In this document: positions 33,950 to 45,677 of the stretch, piece after piece
Position numbering within the stretch: position 1 is the stretch's first letter
Layout of the letters: each line of letters begins with the position of its first letter
From: Bettongia penicillata ogilbyi
Lineage: Eukaryota; Chordata; Mammalia; Diprotodontia; Potoroidae
Direction: 5' to 3'
Assembly (NCBI GenBank): GCA_023548195.1
Contig: JAJHZJ010000756.1
Location: forward strand, 1,054,001 to 1,118,000
Length of the DNA: 64,000 bases
Notes under the pieces: model-generated
Seen by the model: the letters and a program-made list of their open reading frames with translations, nothing else
What the model was told of the DNA's origin: nothing
Databases searched by the model: none
Made by a program: the position numbers and the translations under genes

Positions 33950-36900
33950 TTGTTATACCGATATTCATTCCATTACTTCTCATTTCTGTCCCAGGGAAGT
34001 TCTCCTAGACCCTGTTCTGATCTCTGATTCTCCTAGACTTGGCAAACAAATAAACAGACAAAGATAAACCAAAACAAAACCAAAGCCTTCTGACAGACTG
34101 GCTTGATGAGCTACTGCTCAGATTCCAAGAGGTGGGTGTCCTTTTTCAAGAGCAGAGGGTCTTGGTTTTGACTGCCGTCTTCTCCTTTTATTCACAGTTC
34201 AAACTAGAACCTGTACATCGGGACCTTCCTCCGTCTTAGCAATGCTCACAGATGGATGCCCTAAGGCTGGGGTATCCTTGCCTTCCTACCCCCTCCACCA
34301 GAGAGCCTCACTTCATTCTCAAGCTGCTGAAGAGAATAAAACATAAATGATTCTGCCTAAGAAAATGGAGTGCTGCCACTTTACCCTTACAATAGCATTC
34401 TGTCTTCACATTCAGACAGTCCCAAACCTGTTGAGACTCAAGTCACCTCACCTCCTAATTTGAGACCAAACTGTACTTTTCTCATTATCTCATCCAACTT
34501 CCTACTTCCATCTCTGCTCTCTGAAACATCATCCTGCAGGGCGAGGAGACATTTCCCGGGTATATCCATCACTGACAACACAAAGTCTTTTGCTTTTTTC
34601 ACCCATTGCTTGGGGATGGACTCAGAACAGAGAGACCCAACACATTAAGTTGCTTCCTAATGGCCACATAGAGACAAATGATCAGTCCAGTGGATCTCAA
34701 GAATTCATTGGGGTCTATCCCTTGAGCCCCAGACTCTAAACTCTATAGAACTGTCCATCGCTCACACCGTTTTTCTGAATGGAGGGAGGAGACATTTACC
34801 TTGCAAACATTCTGGAGCAGATAAGGAAACTAGAAAGGAGGGGGTTCAGTATTTCACTCGGAGTATATTTTGAGATGACCTTTTCTTCCAGTCTCACCAC
34901 CTTGAACAGGCCCCAGGATCATTGTTCATGGGAATAGAGGGTCTCCCCAAAGTGTGACAAACCTGATTCTTAGAGGCAGTGGTGATGGTGATAACCAATG
35001 ATGGGGCTAAGAATGGAAGAGCTAATTGACTTGAAACAGTCACAAGACTAGTCAGTCAATCAAATATTTATTATTTATTATGTCAAGTTTAGGATACAAA
35101 GAAAAGCAAAAGCAACTCCTGTCCTCATGAAGTTCACATTCTAATGGAGGTGATGACATTAACAAAATACTTAGAAAGTCGATGGACAGTAATCTCAGAG
35201 GTTTTTTACTACCAACTTGGGGAACTGGGATCCTATTCTAGGTGGTCCCCAGTAAGTTTAAATTGCACTGTCTGAGGCAGGACAGGAGAAATTAAAAAGG
35301 AATAGGTATTTGGTGACCATGAGCGCAAATAGCCTTTATGTTTCCAATTGGTTCTGAGTCATCAAAGATCCTTAAGTTTCTGGAAGTATGAAGTATGTTG
35401 CAATGACCTTCAAGAACTTTGATTACTACTTGATGGGTCTGGGCCAGAGACCTCAAACCAAGAGATCTTGAAACTTGGTAGATTTCTAAGCTGGTTACTA
35501 TTGGATTCTCTCCCTCCTTGGAATTCTATCCAACTTGAAAGGGACATAGAACCTGCAACTGGTTAGGGAAATAGTTGGATGAGGTTTGAAATCAATTAGT
35601 AGAATCTGATTTCCCAAGCAGGGATGGGTCTTGGCAGATAGGAGATAGACAGGAGTATTGAGGCAAAATGCGGTCACAACTAGCAAGTGAAACCAGGGGC
35701 AGAAGTGATAAATGACAGAAAAAGCACCATATTTCAGTGAAACTAGGGAAACAGAGGCCAATGTGTCATGTTGTACATATGAGATCAGGCAACATAGAAA
35801 ATTCAGGGTGAAAGAAGGGAGAGGTCATCTCTCTCTCCAAACCTTACTTTTGCCTGTGATAACACTGAGAAGTAGAAGTGGGGAAGTCATTGAGTCCACA
35901 TCCTACAGTCCCCATGGCACCATCATTTTAAATACTTCAGTAGCCTCTCTCTTCCTTCTCCATTCCCACCCCTCCATTTTTGGGTGCACATTTAGGACTT
36001 CCAGACCTTTCTTCCCACCTGGAACAGAATTTACTTTTATATGTAATCTTTCCCAATTAGAATGAAAGCTCCTGACAACACGGATGGTCTAGTTTTTTCT
36101 TCCTCTCTCTTTTAATGTAAGTTTATCTTGGTCTTTTGTTTTTAAAGATTGTCCTAAATTTCCCTAGTACCTCCTGCTTGCTCCCTCCTACAGTCATACC
36201 ATATAACACAGAGTATTTTTAAAGACAAATTAAAAAAGAAAAAGAAGGGAAAAAATCTGATCAAAACATTGGGGAAAGTCTGGAAAATACATGCAGACTT
36301 TCCACCTTGCAAAGGGATGAGGGGGGGAGTGAATTTGGTCCCATATCTCATTCTTCTAGCTATTCCAGTTCTTTATAACTTTCCAACATTCACTATGTTT
36401 TACATGTGGCTGTTCCTTCCGTTTCAATTTTTGTAGTCATTTCTAGCTTTTTTTTTCATTTTACCCCGAACTCTTGGAGTGTAGGAGGTGCTTAATCAAT
36501 GCTTTTTCATTAATTAATTTGTTCAGCCATTCATTCATGGACAGGAACAAAGCTTATAATAAGATGGACAGCAAAAGTAAGCCATTGTTGTAAATGCCAG
36601 ACTAGATGCTTGAGTGTGGATCTCAAGGTTCGATTAAAAGGAACAGCTGTCAGTTAAATCTATTGTGAAAATGCAAGGTACTAAACTGTAGGAATATAAA
36701 CACAGAAGACAAAATGGTCCCCGTCCTCAAGGAGCTTGGTTCTGCTAGGGGATACCATAGGAAAACAGATAAGTTAATTCAAGGCAAATGGAAGAGAGAG
36801 TGCTAACAACTGTGGGGATGAGGAAAGAATTCCTATAAGAGAAATCTGTCAAAGTGATTAGTTGTGTAATACTGCATCTAATCATCTTTTAGAGGGAAAA

Positions 36901-37815
36901 GCCCTTAGAAGCTTAGATCTGCACCTGTAATCTCTGCCCTGTCAAGCATCGACCTAAATCCCTAAAAGTACTTCACTTCACTCATGTTATCATGCAATTA
37001 TTTTGAGATTAACCATTGATCCATGCTTTGTCTTTGTTTGGTTGAGCATTTGTATTTGCATTCTGACCCATAGCAGACACTGAATAAATGTTGGCCGATT
37101 GATGGGTGAAGTGAAAAGGTGATCTCCTAACAAAACATTTGGAAACACCTAATCTAAGGATACCCTGAGTCACTTGGCATCAGGGAACCATGGAAAATGC
37201 AGGTGTGGGAGAAGCAGGTATTGGGACTGAGGGTGCTCTGGGCAGCACCAATGGGAATGATCATAGCCACTGATTCAAAAACACCAAAATTATTCATTCC
37301 CTGCCATGTGCCAGACATTGTACCAGGTACTGGGGATACAAAGACAAAAAACAAATGGTTCAAGGCATTTATACTGGAGTGGGGAGAGCTCCTCCCAGAA
37401 CCTCCACTGATGGAGAGCACCCAGGCAGTGGTTTCTCTTCATTTCCTACCAGGCTGCCCACTTCATGTCCAAGCACAGGGTTCTTTCTCTGCCCACCTTC
37501 TTTTCAGCTTCCTTTTATTTTTCCTTCCCTGTTAAAATGTAAGGTTCTTGAGGAAAAGGGCTGCCTTTGCTTTTTGCTTGTATTTATATTCTCAGCCCTT
37601 ACCATGGTGCTGACACATGTTAAGTACCAAAAAAATGCTTGTTGACTGACTATATTTAATGGGGAGGGAGGATGATATAAATACATAGATCAGGAAATAC
37701 AAAATATATAAGAAGTACACATAATGTCACTTCCAGGGGGAAAGGGGACGGCATTAGCAACTGAGAAATCAAGAGAGCAATCTTCTAGGATTCCTAGGTC
37801 ATTCTTGAAAGTTAA
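33950..37815. other. Intergenic stretch without genes
   Basis: I find no exon with proper splice sites and no RNA gene. Old repeats are visible near 35050-35150, 36665-36790 and 37300-37350 (TGCCATGTGCCAGACATTGT type), with an L2-type tail near 37540-37650. Confidence 0.5.
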
Positions 37816-37835
37816 GAACCATCCTAGGAATCTTT

Positions 37836-40807
37836 TTTTTTTCTGTTTAAAGCAATCGTTATTTTTAATTCATTTCAGAAAATAATCCTTAAATAAAGCA
37901 TTTGCCATACTTCATATTTCAAGTTTTTTTTAATAGAAACTCATTTATTTAACTTTTTACATTCATTTTCACAAAATTTTGGCTTCCCAATTTTTCTCCC
38001 CTTTTATCCCCTTACCCCACCCCAATACACCGAGCTTTCTAATTTTCCCTATCACCAACCTGCCCTCTCTTCTATCATCACTCCCTTCTCTTGTTCCCAT
38101 CTTCTCTTTTGTCCTGTAGGGCCAGATGACTTTCTATTCCCCATTAACTGTTTTTCTTATTTCCTAGTAGCAACAACAATACTAACCAGTTGTTCCTAAA
38201 ACTTTAAGTTCCAAATCCTCCCCATCCCTCCCTCCCCACCCTTCCTTTTGGGAAGGCAGGCAATTCAATATAGGCCCTATCTGTGTAGTTTTGCAAATGA
38301 TTTCGATAATAGTCGTGTTGTGTAAGACTAACTGTATTTCCCTCCATCATATCTTGCCCCCCATTGTTTCTATTCTCTCTTTTGATCCTGTTCCTCCCCA
38401 AGACTGTTGACTTCAAATTGTTCCCTCCTCCCATTGCCCTCCCTTCCATCATCCCCCCCACCTGCTTAACTCCTTCTCCCCAACTTTCCTGTATTGTAAG
38501 ATAGGTTTTCATGCCAAAATGAGTGTGCATTTTATTCCTTCCTTTAGTCGAATGTGATGAGGGTAAACTTCTTGTTTTTTTTTTTTCTCAGCTCTCCTCT
38601 TTCTCCCTCCAATAAAAAGTCTCCTGCTTGCCTCTTGAATGAGAGATAATTGACCCCATTCCATTTCACCCTCTCTCCTCCCATGACATTTCTCTCTCAC
38701 CATTCACCTTAATTTCTTTTATGATATGGTCCCATCCTATTCAATTCACTGTGCTCTCTGTCTCTGTTTGTTCATGCTTGTGTGTATGTGTGTGTGTGTA
38801 CACATGTACATGTGTGTGTGCATGCGTGTGTGTGTACATCTGTGTATGGTTCCACCAAGTACCCAGACACTGAAACGTTTTAAGAGTTATAAATGTTGTC
38901 TTTCCATGTAGGAATGTAAACAGTTCACCTTTGGTAAGTCCCTTATGACTTCCCGTTGCTGTTTACTATTTCATGCTTCTTCTCATTCTTGTGTTTGAAA
39001 GTCTAATTTTCTTTTCAGCTCTGGTCTTTTCATCAAGAATGATTGAAAGTCCTCTGTTTCATTTAAAGACCATATTTTCCCCTGAAGTATTATACTCAGT
39101 TTTGCTGGGTAGGTGATTCTTGGTTTGAGTCCTAGTTCCTTTGCCTTCTGGAATATCCTATTCCACGTCCTTCGATCCTTTAATGTAGAAGCTCCTAGAT
39201 CTTGTGTTATCCTGATTTTATTTCCACAATACTGGAATTGTTTCTTTCTAGCTGCTTGCAATATTTTATCCTTGGCCTGGGAACTCTGGAATTTGGCCAC
39301 AGTGTTCCTAGGAGTTTCTATTTTTGGATCACTTTCAGGCGGTGATCAGTGGATTCCTTCAATACTTATTTTGCCCTCTGGTTCTAGAATCTCAGGGCAG
39401 TTTTCCTTGATAATTTCATGGAAGATGATGTCTAGGCTCTTTTTTTGATCATGACTTTCAAGTAGTCCCATCATTTTAAAATTGTCTCTCCTGGATCTAT
39501 TTTCCAGGTCAGTTGTTTTTCCAATGAGATATTTCACATTATCGTTCATTGTTTCCTTCTTTTGGTTTGGCTGTGTGATTTCTTGGTTTCTCAGAAAGCC
39601 ATTAGACTCCATCTGTTCCATTCTAATTTTGAGAGAACTATTGTCTTCAGTGAGCTTTTGAACCTCTTTTTCCATTTGGCTCATTCTGCTTTTGAAAGCA
39701 TTCTTCTCCTCATTGGCTTTTCGAACCTCTTTTGCCAATTGAGTGAGCCTATTTTTCAAGGTGTTATTTTCTTCAGCATTTTTTGGGGTCTTCTTTACCA
39801 AGGTGTTGACCCGTTTTTCATGCTTTTCTTGCATCTCTCTCATTTCTCTTCCCAGTTTTTCATCCTCCTGTCTAATTTGATTTTCAAAATCCTTTTTGAG
39901 CTCTTCCATGGCCTGAGCCTACCGGACGTCCACCTGGGATGTCTGGGATACAGAGGACCTGACCTCCATGTCTTTCCCTGATGGTAAGAATAGTTCCTCA
40001 TCATCAGAATTGAAAGGTGGGAATATCTGAACCCCATCAAAGTAGCTTTCTATAGTCTTATGTTTCTTCCATTTTCTGGGCATTTTCCCAGCCAGTTACT
40101 TGACTTCTGAGATTCCTCTGCACCCCTGCCTGGATCCGCCCAGCTATTGCTTGGGGTCTGAGATTCAAATGGGCTTTCTGTGGCAGGCGTGGCTGCTATT
40201 CAATGTGAGCTTAAGTTCTGGTGTTTGGGTGGGGTCAGGGCCACCTCCTAGGTTCAGTTCCCTCAGGGGCTTTATGCAGAGATCTTCAGTAATGGAGTGG
40301 GTAGGGGCAGGGCTGTCTCCCAGGCTCAGTTCCTTCAGGGGATTTATGCAGAGACCTTTGGTAATGGTCTTGAACTTTGGCCTGCTGCGCCAGGATTCCT
40401 GGGCTGTTGCTGCCTCTGCCGCTGCCTCCCAAGGGGGCCTGAGTCATGGAAACACCCCGCTCCCCTCTTGGCCAGTAAAGACGTCTCTCTCACTGACCTG
40501 TAGTGCCTGTGGTTGGAGGGACTTTCCTGGCCTACAGGAATTCCGTCCCTGAAGTCTTCTCGGATCTGCTCCTCTGGGGCCGCATTGCCAGGGCAGCACA
40601 GGGGTGGACTCCTCTGTCCGGAGCACAATGGACCCCTGGGAACGGCTCTCCAGGGCTCTCTGGAATGGAAATCTTTTCCACTGTGTTTCTGCGCTCTTTT
40701 CAGTGCTCCAGAATTTGTGGGGAGTTCTTTTGGCAGGAAATATATGGGCTGTGGCTTTGGAGCTAGCATACATGAGTCTTTCTACTCGACCATCTTGGCT
40801 CCTCCCC
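37836..40807 (-). mobile_element. Complete HAL1 insertion with target-site duplications
   Basis: CCATCCTAGGAATCTTT occurs at 37819-37835 and again at 40808-40824, so both ends of the insertion are known. On the reverse strand it starts GGAGCCAAGATGG, has a GC-rich 5' region (to 40084), ORF1 (40083 down to 38983), a 1-kb 3' region without ORF2, an internal A-rich tail near 37925, about 85 further bases and a final A run. The target AAAG after TTCTT fits L1 endonuclease preference. Confidence 0.85.
38983..40083 (-). pseudogene. HAL1 copy 2 ORF1p, nearly complete
   Basis: It starts MPRKWKKHKTIESYF. A TAG near 39919 replaces the Trp before the AQAMEELKKDF block. A coiled coil rich in Lys/Glu runs open over 39346-39909, a TGA follows (CGA in copy 3), then the C-terminal domain over 38983-39300 with TLKDRRTWNRIFQ and GLKPRITYPAKLS. 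Only two stops separate it from a full frame, so this is the youngest looking of the three. Confidence 0.85.
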
Positions 40808-40839
40808 CCATCCTAGGAATCTTTAAGAAATGTTGCGAA

Positions 40840-42300
40840 TGTAGCCAATTGCCTGGACATTGGACTTACCAACTTTTGCTAGGAAGGATATTTTCTGGGG
40901 TTGGAGCAATTTTAGGCATCAAGAGGAGCCCTTGGTATTACAGGTGGAAAGAACCTCCAGAGGTCAATGGGCCCATTGACATATCTCCAGGACAAGGGAG
41001 ATTACAGAGCATTATTTTTAAGCTAGGTACCCAGGAGACACAGGTCATCAACAATCCTTGCAAACTCTCCCCTCTCATGCCCCTGAGGCTCTCCTCATCA
41101 GATCTGGTTGCTTCAAGGCAGTTGTCAAGCCAGAGGATCACTAGAAATTTTTCTGTCCCTACGTTTTTCGTGAAAGTCACAGTGGTAGGTGATGTAGCCC
41201 ATCTCCCTTATTTTGCAAAGCCTGAAGACTTAGGGAGCTAATGTTTGTGAATTTCTTTTTTCCTCATTCACTTCCAGTCCCTAGCTTTATAGTACCAAAC
41301 CAGAGGGGAATGATGCCTTCCCAGGGAAGCATTTTTTTTGTCCTTTCTTTGCAACTCCAATGCTTAGCAGAGTATCTGGCACATAATAGGCGCTAATAAA
41401 TACTAGTTGACTTACTGACAAGGCCAATTTCTCATGTCTGTACTTCCTAGTTTTGTCCTGTGGTCCTTAAAGTCACAGTAAATTTTTTACAAACCAGATG
41501 GAGAAAGTCTAACAAATGCCATGCCTTTGATAGGAATAGATTAGTGAGGAGTCACAATGTGTGAAGGGTTTTTTAAAGACTGTAGGTAGTTGCCCACCTA
41601 GTGAGACTGAAAGGGTACCATGAGGCTATATCTAACCCAATATGTCCTCCTTTGACCTGTTACAGTCCTGTTAGCAGGCATGAAATCTTGACTGCTTAAA
41701 GTACCCACCCATCTCCCCCAAGGCCTTTCCATTCCCACTGTGCCCACTGAGTTGAGACCTCATCAGTTCTTCCTTCAAGTATTGTAATGTTCCCTTAACT
41801 GGTCTCCCCTTTTCTTCAGTCTCCCCTTTTCCATTTTTCCTTCACATTACTGCCAGAGTAATCTTATTTATACACAGATCTGATCCTACCACTCTTTTGC
41901 TCAAAACTCTTCACTGGCTCCAAATAAAATCCAAACTGCTTAGTCTGGCATTGACATGCCTTCTACGATCTGGCACCAATCTACCTTTTCAGTGTTATTC
42001 AGGGGACACAACACTGGAAAAGGAGCAGTCCTCATTTCTCTTACTTTCCAGTTATGCCAAAGGGTAGACCCACAGAGCAGTTCCCCAAGAGCTATGGTGG
42101 ATAGACCCAAGAGGAGAAAACCTCCCCTCTTCACAACCTGTCACAAGCTCCCAGCTGGGCCAGGAGGAGGCCCTTCTGCTCATGCAATGACTTTGGCTCC
42201 TTGAGCTAGCCCTGTGCATGTGACTGCTTTCCTGCCACAATGATAGGTAACTTCAGTCAACCTTCAAAGCAGCTTGAAAAGTTTCCATTTTAATGTTCCC
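40840..42300. other. Intergenic stretch upstream of the chitinase pseudogene
   Basis: Holds an L2-type 3' region (about 41730-42000: TTACTGCCAGAGTAATCTTA and AACTCTTCACTGGCTCCAAA) and an L2-like tail (41335-41415). No coding exon is supported. Confidence 0.5.
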
Positions 42301-42462
42301 ACACTTTGAGCTAATTACACAAGATGGAACACACAGATAAGATTCAGAGGAGATGAAGGGGAGCCACGTGGAAGCTCATGCCTCCACCACCCCACCAGGT
42401 ACACCACCGAACTTCACCGCTAAGGGCTGGGTGGGGGCAGGAGGCAGGCTGCCACAACTCCC

Positions 42463-42469
42463 TAAAATA
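42463..42469 (+). promoter_or_regulatory. Decayed TATA-like box of the chitinase pseudogene
   Basis: TAAAATA lies 61 bases upstream of the ATG, the position of the clear TATA boxes at 4470 and 7420 relative to their first exons (49 and 47 bases). It is a plausible but weakened TATA element. Confidence 0.45.
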
Positions 42470-42523
42470 GCGAGTCAAGAGCCCAGCTGGGCTAGGACCT
42501 GGTAGTGACAACACAGCATTACA

Positions 42524-42548
42524 ATGGACAAATTGCTGATCCTCACTG
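42524..42548 (+). pseudogene. Chitinase pseudogene exon 1
   Basis: ATG and seven further codons (MDKLLILT) plus one base, followed by donor GTGAGTG. Length and phase equal CHIA exon 1. This exon itself is undamaged. Confidence 0.85.
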
Positions 42549-43921
42549 GTGAGTGGAGACTAGCGCCTCCAAGAGGAGCTGCTCTTTCTCCTTAACTGGA
42601 AACTGGCTTCTCAACGTTTTCCTTTCCATCTATCCATCCTTCTGTCCATTCACCCATCCATCATTCCCCCAAGTCGTCACTATCACTGCTTGGCACTTCC
42701 TTGCTTATGGCTCATGTATTTTGACTCCTTAGGGAAAGAAAATCTTTGACTTGGTCATATGCTAGAGCATGGCACCACCCTGATGGCAGGGTTGTTTTCA
42801 CTCTAGATTCTCTGCTGGGTACTCAAAAAATACTCGTTGATGAGTTCGTTAGTTTACTCAAGCAATTAATGACTATTGGGACAAGTGTAGCCCCATGGAC
42901 AAAACTAAGTTAGTCTACCAAATGAAACAAGTAGCAGAGAAAGATGGACATATATTTTTATCTGCAAAGTTCTCTCTATATGAGGGAAAGAGGGGTAAGC
43001 AGAGCTAGAAGGGAAGCGTCCTGAGTACTTAACTTGGTACTTGGAAGAGAACTTGGGGAACTTGGGCCCTTTGAAGAAGAAAATTCTGAAATTCAGTTGT
43101 TGAGCCCAAAGGAGCAGAGTTGACTGTGTGGATTAGGTTTGGAAAAGGGGAAGATAGAGAAAGGAAAGAGGGAAAGGGAAAACCGTTTGATGGGTCAAGG
43201 AGTAGAGACTGCTGATTGCTGTGAAAAGCAAGGTACCAACATCTCAGAGAGATAGGAATGGAGCTAGCAAGAAGACTAGAGAAGATTTAGTGAGAGGATG
43301 TGATCACAAGTGTTAACTTTCTGAAAGGTTACCCCACTGGAAAAGGGATTATAGGAGATAGTTTGTTTCTGTCTTTGGAGGTCATTCAGTCAACAAGCAT
43401 TTATGAAGCTCTTGCTATGATCAAGGCACTGAGCCAAGTTCTAGAGATATAAAGAAAAATGAAAAAATGATCACTTGTCAGGAGTGTTGTAGAATCGTGG
43501 AATGCTTGTTCAGGTTTTGGAAGGAATACGGAATCATTAAGGTCGCTTCTATGATCCTGTGAGATGGGTTCCTCTGGACCACTGGAAGCTACTTATTTAT
43601 ATGTATATTTATATATAATATATTTATAATTTAAATTATTTCATTTAATCCTTATCATGCCCAACTGGGGTGCACAGGGGTAAAGATTCCTAATTGTTTC
43701 AGAGGACTGCATTGGGTTTATTTCCTATTCATCTTGCATCTCTCTTGTCCAAGGAGACTAGGCCAGACACTCAGTGGTAGTGGTGACCTGTAGAGTAGGT
43801 GATAAGGCCCCTGTTCCTCTCTGCCCTCTTCTCTTTACCATCCATTTGAATTTTAGCCCTATTGACTTCAATCCAGGAAAACGCCCAGCATCCTCTGAGA
43901 AGATTCCCTTTATTTCTTCAG

Positions 43922-43951
43922 GTCTGGCTCTCCTGTTTCAGCTGTAGTTGG
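43922..43951 (+). pseudogene. Chitinase pseudogene exon 2 with stop
   Basis: A 30-base exon between TTCTTCAG and GTAAGTG encodes GLALLFQL, then TAG (43945-43947) where the family has CAG. The reading frame ends within the signal peptide. Confidence 0.85.
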
Positions 43952-44048
43952 GTAAGTGTGTTTGCTCCCAGGCTGGGAAGGTACACAAATCTGAGGAGGA
44001 AGGTCATTAGCTCATGTTATTCTCATTATCTCTCTTCTGTGACTTTAG

Positions 44049-44250
44049 GCTCAGCAGTTAACATTGTCTGCTACTTCACCAACTGAGACCAGAACTGCCC
44101 CAGGATCTCCCACTACATGCCTGAAAACATAGATCCTTGTCTTTGCACCCACATTATCTATGCCTTTGCCAGCGTGGCCAACAATAAGATCAAGACCACT
44201 GAGTGGAACGATGAGGCTCTCTATGCTGGCATCAACAAGCTCAAAACCTA
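44049..44250 (+). pseudogene. Chitinase pseudogene exon 3 with stop
   Basis: 202 bases, the same as the CHIA exon. TGA at 44084-44086 replaces the Trp31 codon (YFTN-stop). The rest reads well: MPENIDPCLCTHIIYAFA is clearly chitinase. Donor GTAAGT. Confidence 0.9.
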
Positions 44251-44369
44251 GTAAGTCCTAGGTTGAGTTCTCTGCCCCTGGTAGGAAATCCTGACTAAGG
44301 AAACAGAAGAGTCCCAAAGAGAGCTAGATGTTAGATCCTATCTACAACCACACTAGGATTCTATGTTAC

Positions 44370-44575
44370 ATAGACTTCCAAATGGCACAGTGAGTAGAGT
44401 GCTGAGCTTGGAGTCAAGAATATATGCCTCAGACACTTACTATCCATGAGAACTACGACAAATCACTTAACTTTTCTATCTGACTCAGTTTCCGAATGTG
44501 TGAAGTGATCTGGAGAAGGAAATGACAAACCACTCTGGTAATTTTGCCAACAAAATCTTAGAAGAAAATCTTTTA
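44370..44575 (+). repeat. RTE-derived marsupial SINE in pseudogene intron 3
   Basis: CCAAATGGCACAGTGAGTAG, CTTGGAGTCAAGAATATATG and CACTCTGGTAATTTTGCCAA follow the usual order. An L2-type tail (about 44600-44760) and a MIR-type end (44770-44915) come next. Confidence 0.75.
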
Positions 44576-45080
44576 TTTAATACTTTTTATTTTTTCCCTT
44601 TGTATTTATTCTTCATCTACTTCTCTATGCACTTCTTGCCTTCCTTGTTAGAATAAAAGCTCCTTCAGGTAGGGATTGTTTTCCTTTTCATATTGGTATC
44701 CCCTTCACCTAGCACTATGCCTGGCAAATGACTTAATAAAAGGCTCATTGAATGGTGGCCTGAAGAGCCTTTAGAAGAAGACAGTGAAACAGTCTCAGAG
44801 AGTCTGGGCAGCTTTCTCAAGGTCACACAGGTAGGAAATACCTGAGTTAGGACCCAAATCCAGTTCTTTTGACTCCTGAACCAATGTTCATTCTACTCCA
44901 CCAGGCTCCTAGATAGAAGAAGAGTTGGTGACTTCCAATGACTGGGTGAAAGGGGTGGCTCTAGGATGCACCATGAGGTTGTTAGCCTGAATATATGGAG
45001 GGATTGCAATTTGACCCATGGGATGGTTGGTTTTCTTTGCCAGTGGCATTTCTATAAACCAGGTAACTTTCTATCAACAG

Positions 45081-45137
45081 CAGCACTGAAATGAAAACAC
45101 TGCTATCTGTCGGGGGCTCAAGTTCTGGAACTCAGGG
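45081..45137 (+). pseudogene. Chitinase pseudogene exon 4
   Basis: 57 bases after ATCAACAG. It reads STEMKTLLSVGGSSSGTQ; the conserved WNF of the barrel has become SSS. No stop. Donor GTAAAG. Confidence 0.8.
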
Positions 45138-45520
45138 GTAAAGTATAAGAATTCTGAAAGCAGTAACTGAATCAGAACTACCTGCCCCCACCTCCATTCC
45201 CTATCCCTTCCCAACCCAAACCCAGAGAAAATGTCTCTGAGTCTTTCCAGAGCAAGTATCCTCATGGTGATGCTCCCTGAAATTATTAGATATTTCCTCA
45301 GCAGCACCTCGTTAGGGATCTGGAGCAAGGCTACAAAATATTCTTAGAACAGGCTGTGCAAGTCCCCAGGATCCCTGAACATTAGATTGAGAATCTAGGC
45401 GGGTCTGGCCCTTTGAAAGTAAATGAAGACCAGTTCACATGGAAATGGGTTCCCTTTCAACTCCCAGGAGAACTTAATCCTGTCATCAGTTTGGTGTGGT
45501 TTTTGTTTTGCTGCTTCTAG

Positions 45521-45677
45521 ATTCTCTGATATGGTTGCTACTGCTGCAAATTGCCAAACCTTCATCCAGTCAGCCATCCAGTTTCTGAGAAAGTACAATT
45601 TTTATGGGCTGGACATTTACCAGTAATACCCTGGGTATCCAGCAGACATTAGGCACCTCTTTACTATCCTGTTGAAG
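45521..45677 (+). pseudogene. Chitinase pseudogene exon 5, catalytic motif destroyed
   Basis: The GH18 signature reads FYGLDIYQ-stop-YPG: D133 is Tyr, D138 is Tyr, W139 is Gln, and the catalytic Glu codon is TAA (45624-45626). Three codons are missing after YPG. The exon runs into GCAAAA, so the GT donor is lost. The acceptor CTTCTAG is kept. Confidence 0.9.

Noticed and set aside
41941..42240. Overlapping open frames just upstream of the pseudogene promoter
   Set aside because: They lie in and beside L2-type repeat sequence on both strands, without coding signals.
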